DNA of 64,000 nucleotides from Amycolatopsis japonica (GCF_000732925.1 NZ_CP008953.1:434001-498000), one strand, 5' to 3'; numbered from the stretch's first letter, positions 34,797 through 44,624 are shown. Notes: a model not told the origin generated them from the sequence alone. Numbers and translations are program-made.

Positions 34797-35661
34797 AGCT
34801 CTTGGCGCGCACCTCGGCGTCGGCGTCGGCGGCCGCTTCCTGCTGCGCCAGCTCGTACTCGGCCGCGTCCGAAGCGGCGGCGGCCGCTTCCGGGGCGCCA
34901 CCGTGCAGCAGTCGCGCGACCTCACCGCGCAGCGTCACGAACTCGGCGGACTCGCGAGTGGTGATCTGGTCCCGCTCCGCGGGCAGCCCGACCGGCAGGT
35001 CCGCGACGATCTTCGCGGGCGACTTCGACAGCACCAGCACGCGGTCCGACAGGTAGACGCTCTCGTCGATGTCGTGCGTGACGACGAGGACCGTGCTCCC
35101 GTTCTCGCGCTGCACGCGCCGCGTCAGGTCCTCGAGTTCGAACCGGGTCTGCGCGTCGACCGACGCGAACGGCTCGTCCATCAGCAGCAGGGCGGGACGG
35201 CTGGCCAGCGCCCGCGCGATCGACACACGCTGCTGCATACCGCCCGAGAGCTGCCACGGGAACTTCGAGCCGACCCCGGACAGGCCGACCGACTCCAGTG
35301 CCTCCTGCGCCCGCGTCCGGCGTTCGGAACGGCTCAAGTTGCGCCACCGCAAGGGGAACTCGACGTTCTTCGCGACCGAGAGCCACGGGAACAGCGAGCG
35401 GCTGTAGTCCTGGAACACGACGGCCAGATCCTCCGGCACGCCGGAGACGTCGTCGCCGTGCAGGCTGACGCGGCCGGACGTCGGCTTGATCAGCCCGGCG
35501 ATGCAGCGCAGCAGCGTCGACTTGCCGCAGCCCGACGGGCCGACGATGCTCGCGAGCTGTCCCGCTTCCACGGTGAACGACAGATCGTTGACCGCGATGT
35601 GCGCCTTTTCTCCCGCGCCGTACCGGTGGTTCAGCCCGGAGACTTCGAGCATGGTTGACAT
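34795..35661 (-). CDS. ABC transporter ATPase, nitrate/sulfonate/taurine type
   Basis: The predicted protein has 288 residues. Walker A GPSGCGKSTLL near residue 42, Q-loop VFQDYSRSLFPWL, signature QLSGGMQQR, Walker B LLLMDEPF and the switch His in VVTHDIDES: a complete active site. The SPAKIVADLPVGLP stretch is typical of SsuB/TauB/NrtD-like proteins. The C terminus is an Ala/Glu-rich extension (GGAPEAAAAASDAAEYELAQ). It is the last gene of a minus-strand operon with two permeases and a substrate-binding protein. Confidence 0.92.
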   Translation of the reverse strand: MSTMLEVSGLNHRYGAGEKAHIAVNDLSFTVEAGQLASIVGPSGCGKSTLLRCIAGLIKPTSGRVSLHGDDVSGVPEDLAVVFQDYSRSLFPWLSVAKNVEFPLRWRNLSRSERRTRAQEALESVGLSGVGSKFPWQLSGGMQQRVSIARALASRPALLLMDEPFASVDAQTRFELEDLTRRVQRENGSTVLVVTHDIDESVYLSDRVLVLSKSPAKIVADLPVGLPAERDQITTRESAEFVTLRGEVARLLHGGAPEAAAAASDAAEYELAQQEAAADADAEVRAKS

Positions 35662-35680
35662 CTTGCTGACCCTTCGAAAG

Positions 35681-36514
35681 CTAGATACGGCCGTTGCGGG
35701 TGGGCTGCCAGCGAAGCACTCTCTGCTCCACCGCGAGGAAGGCCGCGTTGAACCCGAAGCCGAGCAGTCCGAGCAGGACCAGCCACGACCACATGAGCGG
35801 GAAGTCGAACGCCTGCTGGGCGTCCATCAGGGACCGGCCGATGCCGTTGTAGGAGCCGACCAGTTCCGAGATCACCATCAGCAGCAGGGAGATGGACAGG
35901 CTCAGCCGCAGGCCGGCGAAGATCTTCGGCCCGGCGGCGGGGAGCACGATCGAGCGCACCCAGTACGACCGCGGGGTCCGGAACGACTTCGCGGTGTCGA
36001 TCTTCACCTGGTCCACCGACCGGACGCCGTCCACGGTGTTGAGCAGTACCGGCCAGATCGCGCCGAAGATGATCGACCCGGTCTGCATCCCCGGTCCGAG
36101 TCCGAAAAGGACGATGAACACCGGGATCAGCGCGGGCGGCGGGACCGAGCGGAAGAACGCGAAAAGCGGCCCGACGTAGTCCATTCCCGTCTTGGACCGT
36201 CCCAAGAGGACACCCAGCGCCACACCGAACGCGCCGGCCAGCAGCCAGCCGCCGAGCGTCCGGCCGAGGCTGGGGAGCACGTTGTCGAACACCGTGTCGG
36301 TCAGGAACAGCTGCGAGGCCGGGCCGGTGAACCACAGTTTCGCCGAAGCGCTCAAGATCTCGCTCGGCGGCGGGAAGAACGGGCTTTCCCCGAGCCGGGT
36401 CGCGAGCTCCCAGATCCCGATCAGGGCGAAGAAGAGAAGCCAGTTGCGGACGAGGATGCCGATACCCCGGCCCACTCGCCTGCCGACGCGGCTGGTCAGC
36501 GTGAGGGTCGTCAC
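35681..36514 (-). CDS. ABC transporter permease, SsuC/TauC type, first
   Basis: The predicted protein has 277 residues and about six membrane helices, with the EAA-type loop (DTAKSFRTPRSYWVRSIVLP). It is a member of the nitrate/sulfonate/taurine permease group: FFPPPSEILSASAKLWFTG after the first helix is characteristic. GTG 36514 overlaps the stop of the second permease as GTGA, so the pair is translationally coupled. The ATPase starts 19 bases downstream. The two permeases probably form a heterodimer. Confidence 0.92.
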   Translation of the reverse strand: MTTLTLTSRVGRRVGRGIGILVRNWLLFFALIGIWELATRLGESPFFPPPSEILSASAKLWFTGPASQLFLTDTVFDNVLPSLGRTLGGWLLAGAFGVALGVLLGRSKTGMDYVGPLFAFFRSVPPPALIPVFIVLFGLGPGMQTGSIIFGAIWPVLLNTVDGVRSVDQVKIDTAKSFRTPRSYWVRSIVLPAAGPKIFAGLRLSLSISLLLMVISELVGSYNGIGRSLMDAQQAFDFPLMWSWLVLLGLLGFGFNAAFLAVEQRVLRWQPTRNGRI

Positions 36515-37281
36515 GAGACCGCCTCCCGGTCGACCGTGCTCCAGCGGAACGCCCGCCTGCCGATCATCTCGAGCCCGCCGTTGATGAGGAAGCCGAGCGC
36601 GCCGACCACCACGGTGCCGGCGAGCACGAGGTCGAACCTGGTGGAGCCGGTGCTGGCCTGCATGATGAAGTTGCCGATGCCGAGTTTGGCCCCGGCGAGG
36701 AACTCGGTACTGACCACCGCGATCAGCGCGATGTTGGCGGACAGCCGGACCCCGGTGAACACGAACGGCGCGGTATGCGGCAGCGCCACCGACGTCAGCG
36801 TCCGGAACTTGCTCGTACCGCAGGCCTTCGCGGTCTCCAGCAGCACGGGGTCGATCTCGCCGAGCGCGTAGATCGTGTTGAACATGATGGGCCACAACGA
36901 CGCGTACACGGCCAGCGTGATCTTCGCCTCGGGCCCGCCGCCGATCAGCAGGAGCACCAGCGGGATCAGCGCGACGGCGGGGATCGGCCGCAGGAACTCG
37001 ATGACCACCGCGGTCGCCGTGCGCAGGCCGGGGATGCTGCCGAGCAGCAGGCCGGCGGGCACCGCGATGGCGACCGCGATCAGCAGGGCGATCGCCCACG
37101 CGAGGAACGTGGCGATCAGGTCCCGGACGAACTGGGTCTCACCGAACTGTTCGACGATCGTCACGAGGACGACGGACGGCGGGGGGAGGAACTCTTTACG
37201 GACCAGGCCGGCCTGGACGATCACTTCCCAGACGAGGAAGAAACCGGCCAGACCGGCAAGGGCACGGAGAAGTCGTGGCAC
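36511..37281 (-). CDS. ABC transporter permease, SsuC/TauC type, second
   Basis: The predicted protein has 256 residues and about six membrane helices, with the EAA-like loop (ETAKACGTSKFRTLTSVALP) and the upstream family motif RKEFLPPPSVVLVTIVEQ. GTG 37281 lies 8 bases after the substrate-binding gene's stop. The first permease overlaps its 3' end. Both permeases are divergent from each other in sequence, so this is a heterodimeric transporter core. Confidence 0.92.
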   Translation of the reverse strand: MPRLLRALAGLAGFFLVWEVIVQAGLVRKEFLPPPSVVLVTIVEQFGETQFVRDLIATFLAWAIALLIAVAIAVPAGLLLGSIPGLRTATAVVIEFLRPIPAVALIPLVLLLIGGGPEAKITLAVYASLWPIMFNTIYALGEIDPVLLETAKACGTSKFRTLTSVALPHTAPFVFTGVRLSANIALIAVVSTEFLAGAKLGIGNFIMQASTGSTRFDLVLAGTVVVGALGFLINGGLEMIGRRAFRWSTVDREAVS

Positions 37282-37289
37282 CTTTACCT

Positions 37290-38309
37290 TTATCCAGCTT
37301 GAGGGGCGAGCATCGGAGCGGCGTCGAGCTTGGCCCCGATCACTCCGGTCTGCAGCAGCAGATCCGGTACCCGCTGCAGGCGACGGGCGTCCAGAGTGGA
37401 CCCGAACGTCGGCAGCGTGAGCAGTGAGGCGGTTTCAGCGTCGACCCTGGCGTACTTGACGATGAGGGGTTCGATCTTGGAGCGGTCGGCCGCGTCGCGC
37501 ACGGCCTTGCCCAGTGCGCGCTGGAACGCGGCCAGCGTCTTGGGGTTCTTGTCCACGAAGGACCCGAGCGCGCCGAAGCCCGCCAGGGGGAAGTCCTGCG
37601 TGGCACCGGTCGAGATGTCGACGACCGGGGTCGCGCCGACGACCTTGGAGGCCTGGGTCAGGAACGGCTCGGGCAGGTAGCCCGCGTCGACCTGGCCCGA
37701 CGAGAGCGCCGCGGCGATGTTCGGCAGCGCCATCGGCACCCACTGGACCTTGCTGGTGTCGACGCCGTGGTCCTTCATCACCGAGACGGTGAGCAGGTGG
37801 GAGGCGGTGTTCTTGTCGGTGATCGCGATCTTCTTGCCCGCGAGGTCGTTGATCGTCTTGACCGACGAGGTCGGCACGGTGACGACCGCGTTGCTCTTGG
37901 GGCTGGCCGAGACCGAGTCGGCGACGAGCCGGATGTCGGCCGCGCCCTTGCTCTTCGCGACGAAGAACGGCATGTAGGTGGAGAAGGCGATGTCGACCTC
38001 GCCACCGATCATCTTGGTCATCGCCTGCTGGCCGCTGGGCGCGTCGACCGCTTCGACCTCGAGACCTTCGGCCTTGAAGTAGCCGCCCTCCTGCGCCAGC
38101 CGCAGCGGCGCGAGGTCGACGACGGGCAGCAGGGCCACCTTGATCTTCGCCTTCTCAAGGCCGCCTTCCCCACCCGACGCCTTGGACGTGTCCTCGCCGC
38201 CGAGTGCGCCACAGGCGCCCAAGGTGGCCAGCATGAGCGCGCTCAGGGCGACGCCGACGGCACCCCGTGCTCTACGTACACCGCTCCTGCTCATGGCGTT
38301 TCGAAACAA
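37290..38309 (-). CDS. Lipoprotein substrate-binding protein of the ABC set
   Basis: The predicted protein has 339 residues. Lipobox MLATLGAC near residue 32. Fold signatures: IKVALLPVVDLAPLRLAQEG, MTKMIGGEVDIAFSTYMPFF, LSSGQVDAGYLPEPFLTQAS. I favour TTG 38309 because GAGGAG lies 6 bases upstream. An ATG at 38294 is too far from it. It is the first gene of the operon with two permeases and the ATPase. The paralogue at 38542 is much closer to it than the one at 28333. Ligand unknown (nitrate, sulfonate, bicarbonate or thiamine-precursor types share this fold). Confidence 0.9.
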   Translation of the reverse strand: MFRNAMSRSGVRRARGAVGVALSALMLATLGACGALGGEDTSKASGGEGGLEKAKIKVALLPVVDLAPLRLAQEGGYFKAEGLEVEAVDAPSGQQAMTKMIGGEVDIAFSTYMPFFVAKSKGAADIRLVADSVSASPKSNAVVTVPTSSVKTINDLAGKKIAITDKNTASHLLTVSVMKDHGVDTSKVQWVPMALPNIAAALSSGQVDAGYLPEPFLTQASKVVGATPVVDISTGATQDFPLAGFGALGSFVDKNPKTLAAFQRALGKAVRDAADRSKIEPLIVKYARVDAETASLLTLPTFGSTLDARRLQRVPDLLLQTGVIGAKLDAAPMLAPQAG

Positions 38310-38388
38310 AGCCAGCTCCTCGGAAACAATGAATCACCGTTGGGTTTTTTCATCCGTGTCGTGGCTTCAATCCGCCAGGCACGCGGTC

Positions 38389-38417
38389 ACCTTAGAGATT
38401 TGCCCACCTGCTCACAA
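38389..38417 (-). promoter_or_regulatory. Sigma70-type promoter of the ABC operon
   Basis: On the minus strand TTGTGA (38412-38417) is followed 17 bases later by TAAGGT (38389-38394). The same layout and sequence context (CACCCATTGTGAGCA) precede the neighbouring binding-protein gene at 39658-39686. Confidence 0.55.
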
Positions 38418-38428
38418 TGGGTGTCGTG

Positions 38429-38476
38429 AGCGGGTGATCATTTTAGGCCATTCGCCCGATCACCTGATCACCCGCT
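38429..38476. repeat. Inverted repeat upstream of the ABC operon promoter
   Basis: AGCGGGTGATCA (38429-38440) and TGATCACCCGCT (38465-38476) are exact complements 24 bases apart, just upstream of the -35 at 38412-38417. It may be an activator site or the terminator of the preceding gene. Confidence 0.45.
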
Positions 38477-38541
38477 TGGACATCATTACTTTCAGTGATC
38501 AATTTCCGAGAAATGTGACTATTAGATGTAATGCCGCGTCG

Positions 38542-39570
38542 TCAGCTGGTGGCCTGCGCCGCGATCATCGGGCCGACGTCGATCTTGGTCGGGATCGCGC
38601 CCATCTGCAGCAGCAGATCCGGGACCCGCTGGATGCGACGGGGGTCCAGGGTGGACTGGAACGTCAGCAGCGTGGTCAGCGCGGCGGTGTCCTGGTCGAT
38701 CCTGGCGTACTTGACCAGCAGCGGCTCGATCTTGGAGCGGTCCGCCGCGTCCCGGGTGGCCTTCTGCATGGCGCGCTGGAAGGCGGCCACGGTCTTCGGG
38801 TTCTCCGACACGAACTTGCCGAGCGAGCCGTAGCCCGCGGTGGGGAAGTCCTGGGTGGCGCCGGTGGCGGTGTCCACGACCGGGACGGTGCCCGCCTGCT
38901 TCGCGGTCTGGGTGATGAACGGCTCGGTCAGGAAGCCGGCGTCGATGTCGCCGTTCTTGAGCGCGGCGCCGACGTTCGGCAGCTGGATCGGCACCCACTG
39001 GACCTTGCTGGCGTCGACGCCGTGGTCCTTCATGACCGATTTGGAGAGGGTGTCCGAGACGGTGTTCGGCGCGGTGATGCCGATCTTCTTGCCCGCCAGG
39101 TCGCTGACGCTCTTCACCGACGACGTCGGCAGCGTGACCAGCATCGTGCTCTTCGGGCCGGCGGAGGAGGCGTCCGCGACCAGCTTGATGTCGGCGGTGT
39201 TCTTGCTCATCGCGATGAAGAACGGCGTGTAGCTCGCGTACGCGATGTCGACCTCGCCGCCGATCAGCTTGGTCAGCGAGATCTGGCCGGTGCCCGCCTC
39301 GATGGCCTCGACGTCGAGGCCCTCGTTCTTGAAGTAGCCGCCGTCCTGGGCGAGGCGCAGCGGGGCCAGGTCGATGGTCGACATCACGGCGACCTTGATC
39401 TTCGACTTCTCGAGGTTCCCCGAGCCGCCGGAGGAGGACGAATCGTCACCGCCGAGCAGGCCGCAGCCGCTGACCGATACCGAGACGACGGCCGCCATCG
39501 CGAATGCGAGGGCTCCACGTCGACCCCGGCTGATGCCCAAGGCCTTCTTCGAGCTTGCAGAGCCAAGCAA
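38542..39570 (-). CDS. Lipoprotein substrate-binding protein, paralogue upstream of ABC set
   Basis: The predicted protein has 342 residues from TTG 39570, with CAGGAG 7 bases upstream. Lipobox VSVSGC. Fold signatures closely follow the 37290 protein: IKVAVMSTIDLAPLRLAQDG, LTKLIGGEVDIAYASYTPFF, LKNGDIDAGFLTEPFITQTA, TGATQDFPTAGYGSLGKFV. The two differ enough to bind different ligands or to be a recent duplicate with divergent specificity. It has its own promoter and no permease of its own, so it may share the downstream ABC transporter. It lies between that operon and the sensor kinase at 40173. Confidence 0.9.
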   Translation of the reverse strand: MLGSASSKKALGISRGRRGALAFAMAAVVSVSVSGCGLLGGDDSSSSGGSGNLEKSKIKVAVMSTIDLAPLRLAQDGGYFKNEGLDVEAIEAGTGQISLTKLIGGEVDIAYASYTPFFIAMSKNTADIKLVADASSAGPKSTMLVTLPTSSVKSVSDLAGKKIGITAPNTVSDTLSKSVMKDHGVDASKVQWVPIQLPNVGAALKNGDIDAGFLTEPFITQTAKQAGTVPVVDTATGATQDFPTAGYGSLGKFVSENPKTVAAFQRAMQKATRDAADRSKIEPLLVKYARIDQDTAALTTLLTFQSTLDPRRIQRVPDLLLQMGAIPTKIDVGPMIAAQATS

Positions 39571-39657
39571 AGTGGTGCTCCTGATCGAGGGGGAGGACAC
39601 GTGATGACGTGGCCTGATGTGGAATTCGGAAGTGACTCTTTGTCGAGTCACGGGCCC

Positions 39658-39686
39658 ACTGTAGAGAACACACACTGTGCTCACAA
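39658..39686 (-). promoter_or_regulatory. Sigma70-type promoter of the second binding-protein gene
   Basis: On the minus strand TTGTGA (39681-39686) is followed 17 bases later by TACAGT (39658-39663), close to the promoter at 38389-38417. CACCCATTGTGAGCA is identical in both. Confidence 0.55.
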
Positions 39687-39918
39687 TGGGTGGTCATCCC
39701 ATGATCCCAAGTGGTAACGATCACCCGAACAGGTTGTTTGTCAGAAGTGAACACAACTGGGCGTGTTCGCGGCGGGGACTTGTTGACAACTGAGCGCCGA
39801 CGGGTCAAGAGCCGTCCGGGGCCTTCTCGTGTGTCTTGACCGAAGGGTTACATCTGGGCCGCCCGTTCGCTACCCTCATGCACCGGTAGTGAGGTGTGGA
39901 CCACTGATGTAGTGAAAG

Positions 39919-39973
39919 AGAGTGCCTTGGATGGCCGAACGCTCTGGACCTTTCCCGAGGTGCAAGGCACTCT
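39919..39973. other. Inverted repeat in a 600-base non-coding gap
   Basis: AGAGTGCCTTG (39919-39929) and its complement (39963-39973) are 33 bases apart. The gap 39571-40172 otherwise holds only the promoter at 39658 and the likely promoter region of the sensor kinase. I see no convincing gene in it. Confidence 0.35.
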
Positions 39974-40172
39974 GTGTCGAACACGTCCCTGATGTCGAAC
40001 ACGGCCGTGCTTCACTGGTGTGCGCTCGCGCACTTGCGGGTTAGGCCGAATAGACCAATGACGTCAGGCGGGATTTCGGCCAAGTGCACTTGAGAGACTG
40101 CGTCAAAGACGACTTCCTCATTCGTCAGAGTGAGCACTCGCGTCCAACGTCTCCCTGCCGGGTGGCAGGAGC

Positions 40173-43100
40173 GTGCGGGTAGTGGTCTCCGACAACCGAC
40201 CCAGGCAGCAGCAGAACGGCATGTCCAAAATGGGCTTTCCCGGCCCGAATGAAGATGATGGTGGTGCGGCGGTGCCGAACGAAGACACCGCGGGGGTGGG
40301 AGGGACCCCTGCGCGGGAAACCGGAGACGGTCCTGGTGGGAAGGCCGGGTCGTTCCTGGGCCTGCGTAACTGGCGTCTGCGATCGAAGCTCGCGGCCGTC
40401 CTGATCATTCCGACGCTGACCGCGCTCGCGCTCGGCACGCTCCGCGTGATCGACGACAGTGGTGAGGCGGCCCGGTTCCAGGACACGGCCGACCAGGTCG
40501 CGTTCGCCGACAAGATCACCCTCGTGGTGCACGAGCTGCAGAGCGAACGCGCGCTCGCCGTCGCCCGGATCGCCTCGCAGGACCCGTCGCGTCAGAACGG
40601 CCTCGACGCGCAGATCGCCAAGGTCGACCGCGCCGTCGACGACCTGCGGGCCTCGGCGAACCAGATCAACCCGGACGACCAGGACACGAGGGACCGCTAC
40701 TCGCGCGGTCTGCAGCGGCTCGACGCCCTGCGCCCGCTGCGCGGCGCGATGAACACCTCGCTGCTGGGCGACACCCCGGTCCTCATCGCCTACTCCGGCA
40801 TCCTCGACTCGCTGGTCCAGCTCGGCCGCGAAGTGACCACCGCGGTGGCGAACCGCGACGTGCTCCGGCTCGGCGTCACCGTGCAGGCCATCAGTGAGAG
40901 CAAGGAGTTCATCGCCCGCGGTGACGCGGCGCTGCTGATCGCCTCCTTCCGCTCCGGATTCCCCGGCGACCTGTTCGACCAGGCCCGTTCGGCGGTCGCG
41001 AGCGGTGACGCCTCGACGGCGGCCTTCATCGCCAACGCCAGCCCCGAACAGCGGCAGCTCTACTCGGACACCTTCTCCGGTCCCGAGGTCGACGACCGGC
41101 GCCGCATCACCACAATGGCGTTCTCGCTGCACCAGCAGAACGAGCCGCCGGCGATCGACAACGTCGCCCTCGGCAACGACAGCCGGGTCGCGCTGGACAA
41201 GCTGCGCGCGGTCGAGACCAACCTGCTCGGCCAGCTGCGGGCACAGGCCGACGGTCTGGCCACCGACGCGATCAACTCGGCCTGGATCGGCGGCGCGATC
41301 GTGCTGCTGGCCCTGCTCGCGGCGCTGTTCCTGATGCTCGTCATCGCCCGCCTGATGCTGCGCCCGCTGCGGGTGCTGCGGAAGACGGCGCTCGACGTGG
41401 CCTACACACGACTGCCGGAAACCGTGCAAGCGATCCTCGACGACCCGGACCCGGTCAACGCCTCGAAGCGGTCGGTCGAGCCGGTGCCCGTCACTTCGCG
41501 TGACGAGATCGGTGAAGTGGCGCGGTCGTTCGACGTCGTCCACGAACAGGCCGTCAAGATGGCCGCCGAGCAGGCCCTCCTGCGCGAGAACGTCAACGGC
41601 ATCTTCGTGAACCTGTCCCGCCGGTCGCAGCGGCTGGTGGAACGCCAGCTGGGCGTGATCGACCGGCTCGAGGCCGACGAGCAGGACCCGGACCACTTGG
41701 CCAGCCTGTTCGAGCTCGACCACCTCGCCACGCGGCTGCGCCGCAACGGTGAAAGCCTCCTGGTGCTCTCGGGCGCCGGTCTCGCGAAGTCGGTGCCCAA
41801 GCCGGTGCCCGCCGCCGACGTCATCGGCGCCGCGGTCTCGGAGATCGAGCAGTACGCCCGGATCGAGATCGGGATCGTCCCCGAGGTCGCCGTCCAGGGC
41901 CTGACGATCCACGACCTCGTGCACGTGCTCGCGGAACTGCTGGACAACGCCACCTACTTCTCCGAGCCGGAGACGAAGGTGACCGTCCGCGCGGTGATCA
42001 CCCGCAAGAAGGCGCTCGCCATCCAGGTCACCGACCACGGTGTCGGCATGACCGAGGAGCGGCTCGCCGAGGTCAACCAGCGGCTGGCCGACCCGCCGGA
42101 CCTGGACGTCTCGGTGACCCGGCGGATGGGCCTGTACGTGGTCGCGCGCCTGGCGCGCCGCCACGGCATCGAGGTCCGGCTCCGGGAGAACGAGGACATC
42201 GAGGGCGGCGTGATCGCGCGGGTCGTCGTGCCCGCCGAGCTGCTCACGCAGATGCGGCCCGGCGCGCGCAACACCCCGCCGCCGTCGAACCGCTCGGAAA
42301 CGTCGATGCCTTCGATGCCGTCGATCTCCGAGACGTCGCTGCCGAACATCCCGATGTCCGACCGCGGCCTGGAGATGACCCCGCCGCCGCCGTCGAAGCC
42401 GCCGGCCGCTCCGCAACCGGTCGCGTCGCAGGGCGGGCTCGTCCCGCTCGACCAGCCGATCAGCCTCGACGACCTGGTCGCGGGCAAGAACGCGGCGGGG
42501 CCGTTCCTCAGCCCCGCGTCCCCCGCCGAAGAGGCCCCGGCGTGGCCGACGGCCGAAGACATCTCGCCGACGAACGGTGACGGCGCCTCCAGCGGCACCG
42601 AGACCCAGTTCGCGTCGCTGGTGCTGCCGAAGCGGGAGCCGAAGTACACACCGGTCGAGCCGCGGAACAAGCCTGAGGAGCCCGCGGAGTCTTCGGACGC
42701 GGGCAAGTCGGCCCTCGAGGACGACGTGCCCACGCGGCGGCTGCCGATCTACCAGTCGGTGCTCTCGCGCTGGTTCAGCGAAGGTGACGAGGCCGGGGGC
42801 GACACCCCGACCACCTACACCGAGCCGGTCGGATCCGAGCTGCCCGTGCGGACCCCGAACGGTGCCGCCGAAACGGCGGAACCCGTCGGCAGGGACACTG
42901 AGGAGCCATCCGAGGAGGCATTGCCCACTCGGACCCCGCGGAGTGTTCCGCCGGAGACGGTGCTCCAGGACAATGGCTGGCGCAGCGCGTCGGACGACGG
43001 CTGGCAGGCGGCGCAGGTCCTGTACGAAGACCGGAACGACGAGATCACCCCGGCGGGCCTGCCCAAACGGGTGCCGAACCAGTACCTCGTCCCCGGCTCG

Positions 43101-43337
43101 ATCGGCGGGAATGAGCCGAAGAAGGAAGACTCGTTCGCCGACAAGACCTCCGGAATGCCGGGCACGGGCGCGATCGCCCGCTCGGCGACGGCGGCGCGGA
43201 GTCGGATGGCAAGCTTCCAGCAGGGCTACAAGTCGGGACGGCACGCGTTGAAGGAACGCCCGATCGACGCGCTGGATGACAACGGCGTTCCGGTGACCGG
43301 CAGGGATACCTCTGCCGATGACAGCAGTGAGGAGTGA
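40173..43337 (+). CDS. Giant NIT-domain sensor histidine kinase of a conservon (CvnA)
   Basis: The predicted protein has 1054 residues. First membrane helix near 69-90, extracellular NIT-type domain to about 368, second helix near 370-393, HAMP-like segment, [20 protein letters not shown] core, HATPase near 583-687 ([32 protein letters not shown]). A ~365-residue disordered Pro-rich tail follows, holding YQSVLSRWF and ending GYKSGRHA. Starts GTG 40173, GTG 40182 and ATG 40221 (MSKMGFPG) are all possible. Downstream roadblock, DUF742 and GTPase genes overlap or abut it, so this is a full conservon. These systems assemble at the membrane, with the kinase influencing a small GTPase. Two substrate-binding-protein genes precede it. 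Confidence 0.9.
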   Translation: MRVVVSDNRPRQQQNGMSKMGFPGPNEDDGGAAVPNEDTAGVGGTPARETGDGPGGKAGSFLGLRNWRLRSKLAAVLIIPTLTALALGTLRVIDDSGEAARFQDTADQVAFADKITLVVHELQSERALAVARIASQDPSRQNGLDAQIAKVDRAVDDLRASANQINPDDQDTRDRYSRGLQRLDALRPLRGAMNTSLLGDTPVLIAYSGILDSLVQLGREVTTAVANRDVLRLGVTVQAISESKEFIARGDAALLIASFRSGFPGDLFDQARSAVASGDASTAAFIANASPEQRQLYSDTFSGPEVDDRRRITTMAFSLHQQNEPPAIDNVALGNDSRVALDKLRAVETNLLGQLRAQADGLATDAINSAWIGGAIVLLALLAALFLMLVIARLMLRPLRVLRKTALDVAYTRLPETVQAILDDPDPVNASKRSVEPVPVTSRDEIGEVARSFDVVHEQAVKMAAEQALLRENVNGIFVNLSRRSQRLVERQLGVIDRLEADEQDPDHLASLFELDHLATRLRRNGESLLVLSGAGLAKSVPKPVPAADVIGAAVSEIEQYARIEIGIVPEVAVQGLTIHDLVHVLAELLDNATYFSEPETKVTVRAVITRKKALAIQVTDHGVGMTEERLAEVNQRLADPPDLDVSVTRRMGLYVVARLARRHGIEVRLRENEDIEGGVIARVVVPAELLTQMRPGARNTPPPSNRSETSMPSMPSISETSLPNIPMSDRGLEMTPPPPSKPPAAPQPVASQGGLVPLDQPISLDDLVAGKNAAGPFLSPASPAEEAPAWPTAEDISPTNGDGASSGTETQFASLVLPKREPKYTPVEPRNKPEEPAESSDAGKSALEDDVPTRRLPIYQSVLSRWFSEGDEAGGDTPTTYTEPVGSELPVRTPNGAAETAEPVGRDTEEPSEEALPTRTPRSVPPETVLQDNGWRSASDDGWQAAQVLYEDRNDEITPAGLPKRVPNQYLVPGSIGGNEPKKEDSFADKTSGMPGTGAIARSATAARSRMASFQQGYKSGRHALKERPIDALDDNGVPVTGRDTSADDSSEE

Positions 43338-43339
43338 CA

Positions 43340-43816
43340 GTGACACGGGCGGGTGCGATGCAGCCGGGTGGTCCGGCGCAGCCTGGCGGCCAGGCGCAGG
43401 GTAAAGGACACACGAGCAGCTTTGCCTGGCTGATCACGGATTTCGTGCACCGGGTCCCGGGCGCGGCGCATGCCGTGGTGGTGTCGGCGGACGGTTTGCT
43501 GCTGGCGTCCTCGAAGGGACTTCCCAAGGACAGGGCCGATCAGCTGGCGGCGGTCGCGTCGGGGCTCACGAGCCTCGCGCGCGGTGCGGCGAAGGTGTTC
43601 GAGGGCGGCACGGTCGCGCAGACGGTGGTCGAGATGGCCAACGGCTTCCTCTTCCTGATGTCGGTGTCCGACGGTTCCTGCCTGGCGGTCCTCGGATCGC
43701 CGGAGAGCGACATCGGCTTGGTCGTCTACGAGATGACCCTGCTGGTGGAACGGGTGGGGCAACAGCTGACACCGGAGATGCGCGCGCAGCTGCAGGGCGC
43801 GTCGGTCCGCCGCTGA
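43340..43816 (+). CDS. Roadblock/LC7-domain protein (CvnB)
   Basis: The predicted protein has 158 residues. After a Pro/Gly-rich N terminus comes a roadblock/LC7 domain ([54 protein letters not shown]). Family members bind and regulate small GTPases. GTG 43340 has GAGGAG 6 bases upstream. GTG 43334 overlapping the kinase stop is possible. It is the second gene of the conservon. Confidence 0.92.
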   Translation: MTRAGAMQPGGPAQPGGQAQGKGHTSSFAWLITDFVHRVPGAAHAVVVSADGLLLASSKGLPKDRADQLAAVASGLTSLARGAAKVFEGGTVAQTVVEMANGFLFLMSVSDGSCLAVLGSPESDIGLVVYEMTLLVERVGQQLTPEMRAQLQGASVRR

Positions 43817-43841
43817 GCGACCGGGAACCGAGGAGAATGCC

Positions 43842-44624
43842 GTGGACGACGGGCGCTTGAGGGGCGATGGCCGGCTCGGTGACGACTTCTCCGGCGGGTG
43901 GTCGGAACGAGACGACGGCCGGGAGGACTGGACGTCCTTCCGGGACCGGGTCGACCGCGAATGGCGATCGCGGAGGGCACAGGGGTCGGACAACGACCCC
44001 GTGTCCCCGGACGAAGCCTCCCGCTGGCTGACCGATTCGAACGCGGGACAGGGACCCGCCGACTTCAGCGTCTCGGACTACCGGGAACGCCTGCTCGGCG
44101 GGCCGGGGGCGGAGCTGTTCGGTGGTGGCAGCGGTCCGCTCTACGACTCGGGCGAGTTCGCCAAGTTCTCCTTCGACAAGGAGGAGGAACGCCGGGCGGC
44201 GGCCGCCGCCGACCCGCTCGCCGCGGCCCTGCCGCAGCAGGCGCAGAACGAGTTCGTCGACGAGCAGTACACCACCGACGTCGAATCCTCCGGCCTGGTC
44301 CGGCCGTATTTCCGCACGCGGGGCCGGACCAAGCCGACGTACGACCTTGCCATCGAGGCGTTGATCTCGACCAGCGAACAGGGACGTGTGCTCGATCGGG
44401 TACGCGTCCCCGAACACCGGTCGATCTGCGACCTTTGCCTGGACACCCGGTCCGTCGCCGAAGTCGCGGCGCTGTTGCGCCTGCCGCTCGGCGTGGTCCG
44501 GGTGCTGATCGGAGACGTGGCCGGCCTCGGTCTGGTCCTGGTGCACACCGCCAGCCAGAACGTGGGTGACCGGCCGAGTATCGAGTTCATGGAGAGGGTG
44601 CTCAGTGGGCTTCGGAGAATTTGA
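43842..44624 (+). CDS. DUF742 protein (CvnC)
   Basis: The predicted protein has 260 residues, long for the family. The first ~130 residues are acidic, Gly-rich and likely disordered. The DUF742 domain is C-terminal: SSGLVRPYFRTRGRTKPTYD, EALISTSEQ, PEHRSICDLCLDTRSVAEVA, LRLPLGVVRVLIGDVAGLGL. The winged-helix-like C-terminal part might bind DNA or protein. GTG 43842 follows CGAGGAG. It overlaps the GTPase gene. Confidence 0.92.
   Translation: MDDGRLRGDGRLGDDFSGGWSERDDGREDWTSFRDRVDREWRSRRAQGSDNDPVSPDEASRWLTDSNAGQGPADFSVSDYRERLLGGPGAELFGGGSGPLYDSGEFAKFSFDKEEERRAAAAADPLAAALPQQAQNEFVDEQYTTDVESSGLVRPYFRTRGRTKPTYDLAIEALISTSEQGRVLDRVRVPEHRSICDLCLDTRSVAEVAALLRLPLGVVRVLIGDVAGLGLVLVHTASQNVGDRPSIEFMERVLSGLRRI

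Noticed and set aside
34597..34964. Frames running through the stacked hairpins
   Set aside because: They translate palindromic repeats and have no domains or ribosome binding sites.
39805..40033. Small minus-strand frames in the gap before the sensor kinase
   Set aside because: Codon usage does not match real genes here, and the region holds promoter-like sequence and an inverted repeat.
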